In this document: positions 11,601 through 22,174 of the stretch, in pieces
How the letters are laid out: the number at the start of each line of letters is the position of its first letter
How positions within the stretch are numbered: the first letter of the stretch is position 1
Source: Emiliania huxleyi CCMP1516
Lineage: Eukaryota > Haptophyta > Isochrysidales > Noelaerhabdaceae
Assembly (NCBI RefSeq): GCF_000372725.1
Contig: NW_005202428.1
Location: 791,331 to 855,330, forward strand
Length of the DNA stretch: 64,000 nucleotides
Direction: 5' to 3'
Made by a program: the position numbers and the translations under genes
Notes under the pieces: generated by a model
What the model was told of the DNA's origin: nothing
What the model saw: the letters and a program-made list of their open reading frames with translations, nothing else
Database searches by the model: none

Positions 11601-12345
11601 CCGCCCCCGTCCCCTCCCCCCCCTCGCCTCCCCCCTCGCCTCCCTCGCTCAGCGTGACCCACTGCTGCCCGCGAGAGACGTGCAGCAGCATCGCACCGAT
11701 GGTCAGGTCGCGGCGCAGGGCGTCCTGCCGCGGCGAGCCGCGCTGGTCGCGGCGAGGGACGCGGTCGCCCTCGTCGTACACCTCCTCCCCGATCGTCGGC
11801 ATCATGTCCACAGTCAGTCGCGTCCCGCCGACCGTGAGCCGCACCTTTGCTGTGTCGACCGCCTTTGCACGCGAAGCGTCCGACAGCGCCGTCTTCAGCT
11901 CGACGTCGGTCACGCCCAGCTCGGGGCGCCGCCGCGCGTACCGCGGGAGCTCGGCGGTCAGCGACCCGATGGTCACCTCCCGCCCACACTGCCGCAGGCA
12001 GACGGAGATGTCGAGGTCCGCCGGCGGCGCGCCGAGAAGCAGGTCGCGCACATAGCCGCCGGAGAGGAAGAGGGGCGCGTCCTCTGCGGTGTCGTGTAGG
12101 AACTCGAGGAGGAACCCCAACACAAGCTTCTCGCGCTGCGATATGAGTGTCGCCACCATGCCGCGAGGCAAAAAGGATCCGTGCGACAGCGGCTCGCCGG
12201 ATTTGCCAACCCACGCTGCGTCGAGCCCAGAAACGGACAGCGGCTTCGCGCCCCCAGGCGGGGCGCCCCGACCAGCCCACGCACGCTGGGTCCCGGTCAA
12301 GCGAACGACGGCCACGCAGGCCAGGACGCCCATTAATCCCACCAT
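8680..12345 (-). CDS. Poly(A) polymerase / CCA-adding-type nucleotidyltransferase
   Basis: Exon 1 (12345-11480) encodes the class II nucleotidyltransferase head: LFLSGGYVRDLLLG, the catalytic DLDI motif and RRDLTIGAML. Exon 2 (10953-10689) continues with YGGLSDLRRGTLRSP, and exon 3 (10614-10438) with DDPVRLLRALRF and FELHDSFWLAAP, the neck region. Later exons by eye: 10385 to about 10320, about 10247-9850, 9795-9580, 9514-9314 and 9160-8680, where NGRAVAQV near the C-terminus resembles the family's end. Such enzymes add CCA or oligo(A) to RNA 3' ends. The N-terminus (VGLMGVLACVAVVRL) looks like a signal peptide before a transit-like stretch, suggesting plastid import. The start at 12345 was chosen because repeat RepC lies just upstream. 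Introns 2 and 3 carry duplicated exon sequence, and the exon 4/5 junction is obscured by another duplication. CCA versus A-only specificity cannot be told. Confidence 0.72.
10230..10322. repeat. AT-rich insert between 21-bp direct repeats
   Basis: CTGCAGCTCCTGCGG then [T/G]CAGAG occurs at 10230-10250 and 10302-10322 (one mismatch). Between them are about 50 bp of repeated TTAATTAACTA, strikingly AT-rich in this GC-rich region. On the coding minus strand each copy reads as an intron 3' end plus exon start (CCGCAG|GAGCTGCAG), so it lies at an exon junction of the nucleotidyltransferase gene. Confidence 0.8.
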
Positions 12346-12410
12346 TCGGCGTGGGTGGGACGCTGCTGAGAAGTGGTTCACCGAGCGTAGTTCTTTTTTT
12401 GAGCTTACAA

Positions 12411-12720
12411 TAGCCTTCGATGTTAGGAAACAAAGAAAGGCAAGGCGGACATGGCATATCGCTCTCGGGCCCACAGACATCCCGCACACCCGCCGCACAC
12501 CCGCCGCCCCCCCGCGCGCCCCACCCCGGCAGGGAGAAAGGGGAGTTTTGGGAAGGACAGCCGAGTACTCGAGTATCTTGCACTCCATGTGCAAGCACGC
12601 AGAGAGAAATGAAAGCCGTCCGACCCACAAGTCCGGCTCACGCGCCCCGACCTTACCATCTACCGCACTGAACACTTTCGCCCCCTCGCTCCCAACCCAT
12701 CATCCATCCACCTCGCCGCG
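12411..12720 (+). repeat. Dispersed repeat RepC, copy 1 (uninterrupted)
   Basis: About 310 bp starting ATAGCCTTCGATGTTA and including CTCTCGGGCCCACAGACATC and GCACTGAACACTTTCGCCCC. It matches 45341-45905 once the 254-bp element in the latter is removed. It covers the 5' flank of the nucleotidyltransferase gene and may carry its transcription start region. No coding capacity is clearly conserved. Confidence 0.8.
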
Positions 12721-12843
12721 AGGCGCCGCGCGATCTCGGGCGATCTCGGGCTATCTCGGAGCTCCGCGCCACGCCGCCCCCCCTCTTTTTTTGCATTTAC
12801 TGCCTGTCCCGTGCCTAGTGAGAGAGATTTCTTGCCTAGTGTA

Positions 12844-13284
12844 AAGAAAGAAAGAAAACAGACAACCCAAGGGAGGGATGGGAGGACGGCACGCCGCCAC
12901 CACACAGGGATTTTAAGGAGAGGGGTGTGATGCGCTAGCCGTCTTGCCTAGTGTCGTGTGAGGGAGTTTGGTTGCAAAATTCTTTTTTGAGCTGGCCTTC
13001 GGCCCTTCACAGCAGACATGTCATGACCTCACTGTTACTTGCTCGGCTGGGCGGACGCTGCTGAGAAGCGGCGCTGAAAAGAAATATCCGGAGGTGCCAA
13101 GTGGGCAAGTGCCTTCTCCTGGATCTGGATGCGAGAAACTGCGAAGAGAGGTAGGAAGAGGCGGACGCCCCGAAGGGTGGGCGACGGCTAGCGCATCACA
13201 TCCCTCTCCTTATAAAATCCCTGTGTGGTGGCGGCGACGTACGGCCTCCCATCCCTACCTTGGGTTGTCTGTTTTCTTTCTTTC
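12844..13284. mobile_element. Foldback element with ~100-bp inverted arms
   Basis: Bases 12844-12943 (GAAAGAAAGAAAACAGACAA through GCGCTAGCCGTC) are nearly complementary to 13183-13284, separated by about 240 bp. The arms share CCACCACACAGGGATTTTA. Such a structure is typical of a foldback or MITE-type DNA element. A target duplication was not identified. Confidence 0.75.
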
Positions 13285-13954
13285 TGTGTCGAGCCTGTCT
13301 GCTGTGAGAGAGAGTTCTTTTGTTTAAATTCTTTCTAGTGCATATTCTTTTTCCTTCGCGGCACGCGATGGCGGCAAGGCCTCTCTGCGCGCCCACCCTC
13401 GTCACGCAGAAGACCAACGGGCGTCGGACCGCGGTGAGACCGCGCCGCCCTCCGCGCCCGCCCGCGCCCGCAGCGTGAACACATACGCGCGTCCCTCGCC
13501 GCACGGAAACATACGCGCCAGCCGCGCACACAGCCTCACATGCAGCGCAGACCGCATGCCCGCGCCCTGGGCCGCCGACGACCCGGTCGGGCAGGCTGAG
13601 CGGCCGCCGCACACCAACAGGCAGGCGCGCGACCACCCACAGCACGCCGCAGCCCGCCGCGCAGCCCTGCCAGACAAGCCTGCGCCTCCCAGCTGCACAA
13701 ACAGGCGCAGAACAGAGTACAGCACACAGCACACACCGGCGGCGCGCGCGCGCAGCACACGCAGACGCGCACGCGCATCCAACACGCACACGCGCACAGC
13801 ACGCGCGCGTCACACGCCAGCGCAGAGCCACACACAGAGCACACTTCCCATCAGCAGCAGCAGCCTGCCACAATCCACAGCTCACACACGCGCGCACACA
13901 CTCCCCCCTACCGGCGCACGCATTGGGCGTCGCCGAGAGCTCCCAAAGCTGACT
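13285..13954. other. Intergenic, CA/CG-rich, no supported gene
   Basis: Contains a long run rich in CACACGCGCG-type dinucleotide steps (about 13480-13900). Open frames on both strands are long but of Arg/Cys or Thr/Pro low complexity and share no family motif. Confidence 0.5.
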
Positions 13955-14059
13955 TGTGTGGCTGCTTGTGCTGCCAAGCAGGCAGCACAAGCAGCCACAC
14001 AACCCAAAAGCTCACTTGTATGGCTGCTTGTGCTGCCTGCTTGGCAGCACAAGCAGCCA
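13955..14059. repeat. Two adjacent near-identical hairpins
   Basis: 13955-13975 pairs perfectly with 13981-14001 (21-bp stem, 5-nt loop AAGCA; stem begins TGTGTGGCTGCTTGTGCTGC). 14021-14037 pairs with 14043-14059 (17-bp stem of the same sequence, loop TGCTT). The two hairpins are copies of each other. They could be remnants of a palindromic element or give a structured RNA. Confidence 0.85.
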
Positions 14060-14071
14060 CACAACATCCCG

Positions 14072-14315
14072 CTTCATCTCGCCTCCTAGTCTCGCCTCAT
14101 CTCGCCTCATCTCGCCTCACCTCGCTTCATCTCGCCTCACCTCGCTTCATCTCGCCTCACCTCGCCTCATCTCGCCTCACCTCGCCTCATCTCGCCTCAC
14201 CTCGCCTCATCTCGCCTCACACCTCGCCTCACCTCGCCTCACCTCGCCTCATCTCGCCTCACCTCGCCTCATCTCGCCTCATCTCGCCTCATCTCTCGCC
14301 TCATCTCGCCTCACC
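14072..14315. repeat. 10-bp minisatellite (CTCGCCTCAY)
   Basis: About 240 bp of the unit CTCGCCTCAT/CTCGCCTCAC with few irregular units. It directly follows the twin hairpins and is the first of two adjacent minisatellites with helical-turn-like period. Confidence 0.95.
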
Positions 14316-14395
14316 TCGCGCGGACATGAGGAGCCTCGCAACAGCCCAAAACAATCAGCAATACCATAACACGAGGCGAGCACGACGTACATGAC

Positions 14396-14669
14396 CCGAG
14401 ACCGACCCGAGATCGACCCGAGATCGACCCGAGATCGACCCGAGATCGACCCGAGATCGACCCGAGATCGACCCGAGATCGACCCGAGATCGACCCGAGA
14501 TCGACCCGAGATCGACCCGAGATCGACCCGAGATCGACCCGAGATCGACCCGAGATCGACCCGAGATCGACCCGAGATCGACACGAGATCGACCCAAGAT
14601 CGACCCGAGATCGACCCGAGATCGACCCGAGATCGACCCGAGATCGACCCGAGATCGACCCGAGATCGG
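14396..14669. repeat. 11-bp minisatellite (ATCGACCCGAG)
   Basis: About 24 near-perfect copies of an 11-bp unit. It is read through in all frames on both strands, which creates several meaningless open frames. Confidence 0.97.
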
Positions 14670-15850
14670 CACGAGCGATCAACCCAACAATGCCCCAGAG
14701 CCCCCTCCGGGGGGACCCCCCCTCACCCCGAGTGTCCGTGTCCTTCGCGAGTCACCGATGGGGAGCGGGGGGGGGTGCGAGATGCACAGGGGAGGCTGGG
14801 GAGGGGGGGGTCCACTCTGAAGACTGCCGACCGCGGGGGGGTTTTTGTCCCACAGGGTTTTTACCCTCCGCGTGAGGATCGGCGCGGCGAGGGGGTAGGT
14901 TCGAATTCGCCGCGCAACATTTCACCCCCACAGGACCCCGCCCACCCCCCCTCATGGTCCCACCTAGCACCCCAATGAGCTTTCGCACCCCCTCCTTGCG
15001 CAGTGTCCCCCACTATGTGTCGCCGTTTTCGGGGCACGCTATCCTGTGCAGTCAGGGCAAGTGGGGGCGGGGGGCGGTGGACCTGCTGCGGCCACGGCCG
15101 ATGAGCTCATGCAGCGTGGTGCAGGCCTCAACTCAGATGCCGACCAGCCTGGTCGTGGCGGCCTACGAGCGGCGTTGTGTCCGGTCGACGCTTGAACGAG
15201 AGCGTCGAGCAGCGGGTCACCCGCAGTGTGCCGCTCGAGAGCCTCCTGGGCCGGAATCCGGGCGCGGGACCACGGAACACGCCCAGGAGTCGACTCTCGC
15301 GGATAGCCGGCCACAGTCGGGCCGCCAGGAGCGAGCTGGCGGCGACGCTCAAAAAGGCCTCCATCGCGGGCGGAGGGGAAAAACATTACCGATGGGGTCT
15401 ATGCAGTCACTCGAATTACTTGGACCTCTCCTGCAAGTAGAACGAAACATTCTTGGAGCTTCCCCCTACATGCAGGAACGCATCTCATCCGTGGCGACGC
15501 GCTGAGCCACCGAGCCGTACTCGGCCGCGCCGCCGTGTCGAGGCACGGGTCCCCCGCCAAGCAGCGACGCCGAAGCGTCGACCGATAGAGCGCCACGCCC
15601 AGCAGTATGGGCGTCGACCGCTCTCTCGAGCGGCCGCGTGGCAGTGCGTGGCGCGGGCGCCACGGGCGGCAAGCGTGGAGCCGCTGGAAGAGCCGGTGCG
15701 AGCCGTGGACGGCAGACGCTCCCCACGTCGCCGAGAGAGGCTGCGGGAGAGGGTTCAGGAGGCCACCGGAGGCGCCGGGAGGCTCGGGAGGCGCTAAAAG
15801 GTGGCCCGGGCACCTCGCGCCACCCGTCTGGTGGGGCCAGGTGGGCTCAG
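14670..15850. other. No certain gene; possible minus-strand coding debris
   Basis: Between 15040 and 15810 the minus strand shows protein-like pieces in changing frames (for example EAFLSVAASSLLAARLWP and EYGSVAQRVATDEMRS). They may be a decayed gene or retroelement, but no family was recognised. 14690-14950 is G/C homopolymer-rich without other structure. Confidence 0.35.
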
Positions 15851-15950
15851 GAATTAATCCAGGATTTTAAGGTGATCCACTACACCTGACCGAGAATTGG
15901 ATGCGCTGCAGAGAAGCGGCCCGAAAAAGAATTTGAAAAAAAATCCGGCC

Positions 15951-16017
15951 GCAAGTGCTCCAAGTGCTCCTGGCCCTGGATGTGAGGCTACCAACTGCAC
16001 TCCAAGTGCTCCAAGTG
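15951..16017 (+). repeat. RepA terminal fragment
   Basis: Contains CTGGCCCTGGATGTGAGGCT and the core TGCACTCCAAGTGCTCCAAG in the same order and spacing as the right end of the 1405-1631 copy, with an extra half-copy of the core (AAGTGCTCCAAGTGCTCC) in front. Only this end is present. Confidence 0.75.
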
Positions 16018-16247
16018 TGCAACTGCCGCCTGCGCTTCCTCTCCCATGCAAACAGCCCCCGACCCTCTACCATAGACGCCCAATCGGCCGTGCACGGCAT
16101 CCGCGCATCACCCCCGCGCTCTCCGAGAAGACACTGCCCGACGTCTCACACATTCCGCAGAGAATCACAGCGCCATCATGACCAGCAATACACAGAGCAG
16201 CCCCCCTAGAGACAGACCATGAGACAGACCCACGACCGGCCGGCGCG

Positions 16248-18497
16248 TCAGATCGCGCCCGAGAGCAGGTAGTTGGCCGCGTGCTCTTGGTTGCGGCCGC
16301 ACTCGACGAACGCCTGCACGGCGCGGGGCCGCTCAAAGCCCATCGCGACCAGCGCGCCGACCTGCGCCTCCTCCTCCTCACTCAGCGGTGGCGGCCGGGG
16401 CGGGGGAGGCGCAAAGGCGCCGCCGCCCGGCACGGGCCCGCCAAGCATGCCTCCGAGACCACCTGCGATCGGCAGCTGCGACCGGCGTACAGCTGCGACC
16501 ACTGCCGCGTCTCGCGTCGCGTCTCGCAGCTGCCTCCGGCGCTGCTGCTCCTGCGGGCGCGGCACGAAGCGGCGTGAGCACCGCCGCAGCTGTACGCCGC
16601 CTGCCCCCCCCCCCCTTTCCCGCGCCGCCGCCTCGGCGTGGGCCAGCTGCGGGAAGTGTCTAGGAAGCGTCGAGGAAGTGTCTAGGAAGCGTCGTGCGCC
16701 TCGGCGTCGGCCAGCTGCGCCTCGAGCTGCTCGACGAGCTGGCGCACTTCGCGGGCGGGCGGCGTGTCCTGCAGCGCGTCGAAGAGGCGCTCCTTGTGTC
16801 TAGGAAGTGTCTAGGAAGTGTCCTGCAGCGCGTCGAATAGGGGCTCGTTGTGTCTACGACGAGTAGGAAGTGTCTAGGAAGTGTCTAGGAAGTGTCCTGC
16901 AGCGCGTCGAATAGGGGCTCGTTGTGTCTACGACGAGTAGGAAGTGTCTAGGAAGTGTCTAGGAAGTGTCTAGGAAGTGTCCTGCAGCGCGTCGAAGAGG
17001 CGCTCCTTGTGCAGCTTGAGGAAGAAGCTGGTCGAGGCGAGCCTGTGCCGGCGCCGTACCCGCGGCCTGAGTGCGGTGCTGAGTGCCGGAGGGACCACCG
17101 GAGGGGAGGGGCCACGCGCCGGTTCGAGATCAGCCGCGCCACGAGCGTGTTGTGCGCGCCAGACGGGCTCTGGCCCGCCGCCTGCAGCTCGGCGCGCATC
17201 AGCCGGCAGAGCACGGGCTTGGCCTGGTCGACCACGACGTTCTCCTGGGAGAGGAGGAGCATGCACGCCTCCGGAGGGAGCGGCATCTGCGGCGCGGCGG
17301 TTCGGCGCGTCAGCTCGCGCTGTTGGTGCAGCTACGGCCTCAGCTACTCGCGCTGCTGTTGCTGCTGCTGCTGAAGCCGGCCGCTGCACTACTGAAGCCG
17401 GCCGCTGCACTACTCTGCAGAGCTGCTAGCGCGCCGCTCCCTCGCCGCGCCTGCTGCTGCAGCGGGGCCGCCTCGGCAGCCGCATTCTCGGGCAGCAATC
17501 GGTGGCCTGGCGCCATCGATCGGAGCATCGCCTCGTACTGCTCATCGCGCGCCTCCTCGCCCTCCACCTTGCGCAGGATGGCGCGCCTCGAGCGGAGCGC
17601 CTTTGTCACCTGCCCCGGCGGGAGAGGGCGGCGGGGTGAGGTCACGGGCTGCCCCGGCGGGAGAGGGCGGCGGGGTGAGGTCACGGGCTGCCCCGGCGGG
17701 AGAGGGCGGCGGGAGAGGGCGGCGGGGTGATGGGCGCGCAAGTGCGAAGCGGCTGTTTTGGCGCGAACCTCGCTCGAGAAGTCGGTGCGGCAAAGGACGC
17801 ACTTGCGGCCCATCCGGTCCTCGATGTGGCGCCTGCAGGACGGCTCCAAGAAGGCTCAGACAGGGCTCCACGCGCCTCCCGTCCCGGCCCCTCGGCGTGG
17901 CGGGCCGTTGCGCCGTCTCGCCAGCGCCAACCATCAGGACCACGGGCATCCAGCAGGCGAGGTGGACGGTGTGGCCGCACCTGAGCGTGACGGCCTCCGC
18001 CGCCGCATCGCCGCCGAGCTCGCCTGCAAGAGAGGGTTCCGAGAGGGTTCCGAGGAGGGGTTGGCTCTGTGAGCCGCAGTCGCCGCAGAGCGCTCGCCGA
18101 GGCAGACTGGGCAGTCGGGCGCCCGGTCTGGTGGCGTAGGGACCGTGCGCGCCGTCTCGGTCTCCGGCTCGTCAGAGGTGGCCATGGCGGCCTCTTTTTC
18201 CGGCGGGAGAGGGTCGGCGGTGCTCGAGAGGTTGGCGAGCGTGGCCAAAGCGCCATCATCGCTTGTGTCCATCTTGTCAGCCTCCGTGGCCGTCGCAACC
18301 TTCGGAAGCGGTTCGGTGCTATTCAGCAAGGTTGCGAACTCCTCCTTGTGCATGCCGATCAGCTCACCGATCGCGGGCGTCTCCGCGCAGAGGGAGGTGA
18401 GTCCCGACACGAGCGTCCCAGAGTCGCGCCGCGCAGCATCGACCACCGCAACGAGTTGCGGGATTGAGAGGAACTTGGCGCGGATGTCGTCGGGCAT
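16248..18497 (-). CDS. Multi-exon E3 ubiquitin ligase: STI1-like, RING, UBA
   Basis: Exon 1 starts at 18497 and holds an STI1/XPC-binding-like segment (PQLVAVVDAARRDS, then HKEEFATLLNS), an acidic linker and the first RING cysteines (DCPVCLGE). Exon 2 (18023-17948) gives RCGHTVHLACW. Exon 3 (from 17832) gives HIEDRMGRKCVLCRTDF, completing a RING-type ligand set. Later exons carry a charged helical part (VTKALRSRRAILRK), a SAP-like segment (VLCRLMRAELQAAGQSPS), FFLKLHKERLFDALQ, and a C-terminal UBA domain (SEEEEAQVGALVAMGF, AANYLLSGAI). The protein probably transfers ubiquitin using the RING and binds ubiquitin through the UBA. Introns 1 and 2 fit GC-AG (G|GCGAGC; AT|GCCCGT). Two 3' introns contain duplicated exon sequence with GACACTTCC-type filler. 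Exact joins in the 3' half are uncertain. Confidence 0.62.
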
Positions 18498-18755
18498 CAG
18501 TCGGCAGCGCGGCGAGGCACGGGAGACCAGACCCGGGGAGGCCCGGGGAGAGCGGGCGACACAGATGAGGTACGGACGAGCGGTCCGCAAGTCAGGCACC
18601 CGCAACTGCCAGCAATTGACCCACCCGCCCCCCTCCACCCTCTAGGTGTATTGTTGGCAAATCACAGAGCTCACACAGAATCACAGCGGGAGGAAAGCGG
18701 CGAGTCGCAATTCCTGGGGTCCTTGTGGCGGGCCACCCTGTCCAGAGAGGCATGG

Positions 18756-20277
18756 ATGCCAATCTGGGGTCTCGCCATGATGCGTGTCGAGCAGCGGCCG
18801 CGGCGGCGGGGCGGCGGGTGGGGCGGCGCGAGCGTCGGGGCGACGGCTGGCGGTGGCGGCGGATCTGCGCTGTCCATCGCGTGCCAGAACGACCACCTCG
18901 AGTGCGCCCGGCTGCTTCTCGAGGCCAGCGCGGCGGTCAACCAAGCCAACCAATGAGAATGGCGCCACGCTGCTTTTCATGGCATGCTACCAGGGGCGCC
19001 TCGAGTGCGCCCGGCTGCTGCGCGACGCTGGCGCTGACATCAACCAAGCGATGAACGGCGGCGCCACGCCGCTGTTCATTGCGTGCCAGAAGGGCCACGT
19101 CGATACCGTCCGGCTGGTTCTCGAGGCCAGCGCAGCGGTCAATCAGGCCAGCAACATCGGCGCCACGCCGCTCTCTATCGCGTGCGAGAAGGGCCACGTC
19201 GACATCGCCCGGCTGCTCCAGCAGGCTGGCGCGGCCGTCAACCAAGCAAACCACCCCGCCTTTCTCTCCCGGCTACTCCTCGAACCCGCCGCTTCGGTCA
19301 GCCAAGCCAGCGCCAGAGGCACCACGCCGCTGTATATTGCGTGCCAGAATGGCCACGTCGAGTGCGCCCTGCTGCTTCTCGAGGCCGACGATTCGGTCAA
19401 CCAAGCCAACAACCTTGGCTCCACGCCGCTGTCCGTGGCGTGCCACCAGGGCCACCTCGAGGTCGCCAAGCTCCTCTCGTCCTACGGCGCCTCCCGCGCC
19501 GCTACGCACTTCGGCACGCCCGAGGAGTTCGCGAACCTTTGCGGCCACGCCGATCTCGCCGCTTGGCTGGTCGCCAGCCGCGGCTGGACGCCGCGCTCCA
19601 GCACCTCGAGGCGTGCCCCGAGACTAGCGGCTGAAGAAGCGTGAGCGCGTTGTCCTCACGCCCATTGCCCCTCTTCCCGCAGGCGCTCACCGTCGACCGG
19701 GCGCGGGCGCTGCTGCGCGGCGGCGCAGACTCTTCAGCCGGCGAGCCGTCGGCCCTCGATAGCGGGCGCGCGTCCTCTGCTCGTGGGGCGAGTCGGTTCC
19801 ATCGTCGCGATCCACTCTCTCGTTTCGCGGCCGTCGATGAACGGCAAGGTCGGCGTCGTCGTCTCCGCGATCGCTTCGACGGCCCGCTTCGGCGTGCGCG
19901 TGGCGGGCGAGGCCAAGGCACTCGCACTGAGGCGCGCACTGCAATGGTCTCTCCCCGACTCGCCGGATCCTCTCTTTGACACACCCAAGCCTCTGCCCTC
20001 CCTCAGGCCGGCCAACCTGCAGCCAGCGGCCGAGGCGGTGGAGGTGGGCAGGCTCGTCCTCAAGGCGGAGGGGTGGTCGCCGCAGTCGCACGAGCTCTTC
20101 CCGGAGGCGGCTCGCAAGTGTGCGGTCGAGGTGATGCGGCTGGGCTACCTGATCGCTTGGGACGAGGAGCGCTTCGACGGCGAGGGGGCGGCGCCGGGGC
20201 TGGTGGACCTCTGGCGCAGCTTTGTGCTGCCAAGGGTGGTGGCGCGGGCCGCCGCCGACGCACCGCGTTCCCCATGA
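18756..20277 (+). pseudogene. Ankyrin-repeat protein gene, frame-disrupted
   Basis: Six ankyrin-type units follow each other (for example GATPLFIACQKGHVDTVRL and TPLSVACHQGHLEVAKLL), one of them shortened. They are followed by LTVDRARALLRGGAD, an RPELNG-like segment (VSRPSMNGKVGVVV) and a C-terminal segment (SHELFPEAARKCAVEVMRLG). This order is one I associate with ankyrin proteins of marine algae. A GC-AG intron fits 19611-19682. The frame is disturbed at least three times: a 4-nt insertion after the first unit creates TGA at 18954, one base is extra near 19593, and the frame changes again near 19780. I therefore read it as a recent pseudogene; sequencing error is the alternative. Its intact form would be a cytoplasmic protein-interaction scaffold of unknown role. 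Confidence 0.6.
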
Positions 20278-20659
20278 TACAACAGCGTGTCTTGGTTCCG
20301 ACTGGAGTCTCGAGTTTGAGAGCTGTTGATACCGTTGTTGTCTATGTGTGCAGTCCAGCTAGGTGCAGCCGTCTACGTCCTTGCATAGTGAGTACTGAAG
20401 ACTAGCTCGCTATGTAGGGTATGTCCGACAGCACGAATTTGTGATGGGACACCATCGGGACCCAACAGTGCGATACTTGTGGCTATCGATCGCACTGTTG
20501 ACGTACCGGCGGCTAAGGCCGAGTAGCCGGTGTTCACAGAATTCTGTGACCTCGCGAGAGAGTTTTTCTAGAAACGTAAAACACTCGGTGTCGAAACACC
20601 TCTCCGCCGCGCTCGACTATAGTCTGGCCCTAAACCCGAAATAACAAAAACGTTAGTTC
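20278..20659. other. Intergenic
   Basis: About 380 bp, less GC-rich than the surroundings, between the ankyrin remnant and the pectate-lyase-like gene. No repeat or RNA gene seen; presumably holds the promoter of the latter. Confidence 0.5.
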
Positions 20660-22174
20660 ATGCGCGACTTGCTCGCCTTTGTCTCGCTCCTGACCACAGT
20701 GGCCGCCCAGCCAAGGTCGCCGCGTGACCCATGGTCGCCGCGTGACCCATGGTCGCCGCGTGACCCATGGTCGCCGCGTGACCCATCCCCTGCTGCGCCT
20801 CGGAAGCGTGCCCGGATCAACTCGCACGTGGGCTCCCGAACTCGTGTTCCAGCACCTGGGACCCTGGACGTCTCAACCTTTGGAGCAAAAGCGGACAACA
20901 TCACTGACAACACGGGTCCCTTCCAGGCAGCTCTGGACGCGTGCAGCGACGCTCACGGTGGAGAAGTATTCGCTGGCACCGGTAACTTCCGGTTCAAGGG
21001 TTCCATTTCGATCCCTCCGGGCTGCACCCTCTCAGGAACCTACGTTGTTGTGCCCTCGCACGATCTCCGCAAGCAGAGGCAGATCACAGATGGCACTGTG
21101 CTCATCCCGACAGGTGGACGAGATCTTCGCGGAGGGTGTGATGTCGATTGCACGGCGTCGTTCGTCACCGTAGGGCCCAACGCCATGCTTCGCGGCCTCG
21201 TGATCTACCACGAGGAGCAAGAGAGGGCTGCGGCTCCCGTTCCTTATCCATGGGCGGTCTTCCTCGGGGACCCCTACAAGAAGCACGGAGGCAGCGCCGA
21301 CAACGCTGCTGTCGCCGACATCGAGCTTCTTGGTGCATGGAACGGCGTGGCTGCCGTCGGCTCACACCGCCACTACATTGCGCGGGTCCAAGGGCAGCCG
21401 CTGAACATTGGAGTTTTTGTGGATGAAACCTATGACATCGGTCGCATCGAGGACGTCCACTTCAACCCTTGGTACAGCGACGCTCACCCCTTTGTGTGGC
21501 ATCAGACCACTCATGGCCGAGCGTTCGTGATGGGCCGATCTGACTGGGAGTACGTCTTCAACACCTTCGCATTCGGCTATGCCATCGGCTACCACTTCAT
21601 CGAGCGGGCGACGGGCTCGATGAATGGCAACTTCCTGGGCATCGGCCAGGACCTCGCCACCAACGCCTCGATTCAAGTGGACCAGTCTCAGCCGTTTGGC
21701 ATCCTGATCACCAACGGCGAATTCACCGCTTTCTGTGACGGGAAGGGCTTCAGCCCGCCATCGTGCAAAGATCCAGCCCAGCTGGTGGTCAGCGCCCAGA
21801 ACAATGGAGCGGTCAAGCTGGTCAATTCGGCGTTCTGGGGCCCAACGGCTCAGATTGCGAAAGTCGACGGCAAGGGCACTGTGACCTTCTCTCAATGCCA
21901 CTTTGATTCCTGGGACAACTACATACACAACGGGACGCGAGTTCATAGTGGCACGGCCGCGATTCAGCAGTTTGGCGGCACGCTCATTGTGACCCAGTCA
22001 GAGTTCACGATGGGCGCCAATCAGGACAAGCCCCACGCGCCTGGTCACTTTTGGGTGGGGCCCCGAGCCAAAAAGACGATCATCAGCGAGAATATCATCA
22101 CAGGCACCCTCGCTGTGGTTAATGAAGGCAAGGGGAAGACCATCATCGCGAACAACGCCGATGACAGTCCCTGA
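20660..22174 (+). CDS. Secreted pectate-lyase-superfamily beta-helix protein
   Basis: A 504-residue intronless gene. It opens with a clear signal peptide (LLAFVSLLTTVAAQ), then about five SPRDPW repeats of 18 bp (residues ~20-45). The body starts like the pectate-lyase-3/GH28-type right-handed beta-helix (VSTFGAKADNITDNT, DACSDAHGGEVFAG, GSISIPPGCTLSGTY) and continues with rung-like repeats. C-terminal rungs (TIISENIITGTLAV, KTIIANNA) end the helix. The likely role is binding or cleaving an acidic polysaccharide outside the cell or in scale/coccolith-associated matrix; the latter is speculation. Catalytic residues were not identified. The start is the only Met before the signal peptide. No neighbour is functionally related. 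Confidence 0.78.
   Translation: MRDLLAFVSLLTTVAAQPRSPRDPWSPRDPWSPRDPWSPRDPSPAAPRKRARINSHVGSRTRVPAPGTLDVSTFGAKADNITDNTGPFQAALDACSDAHGGEVFAGTGNFRFKGSISIPPGCTLSGTYVVVPSHDLRKQRQITDGTVLIPTGGRDLRGGCDVDCTASFVTVGPNAMLRGLVIYHEEQERAAAPVPYPWAVFLGDPYKKHGGSADNAAVADIELLGAWNGVAAVGSHRHYIARVQGQPLNIGVFVDETYDIGRIEDVHFNPWYSDAHPFVWHQTTHGRAFVMGRSDWEYVFNTFAFGYAIGYHFIERATGSMNGNFLGIGQDLATNASIQVDQSQPFGILITNGEFTAFCDGKGFSPPSCKDPAQLVVSAQNNGAVKLVNSAFWGPTAQIAKVDGKGTVTFSQCHFDSWDNYIHNGTRVHSGTAAIQQFGGTLIVTQSEFTMGANQDKPHAPGHFWVGPRAKKTIISENIITGTLAVVNEGKGKTIIANNADDSP

Noticed and set aside
14060-14670. CRISPR-like array
   Set aside because: Units are 10-11 bp without spacers and the genome is eukaryotic; it is a minisatellite.
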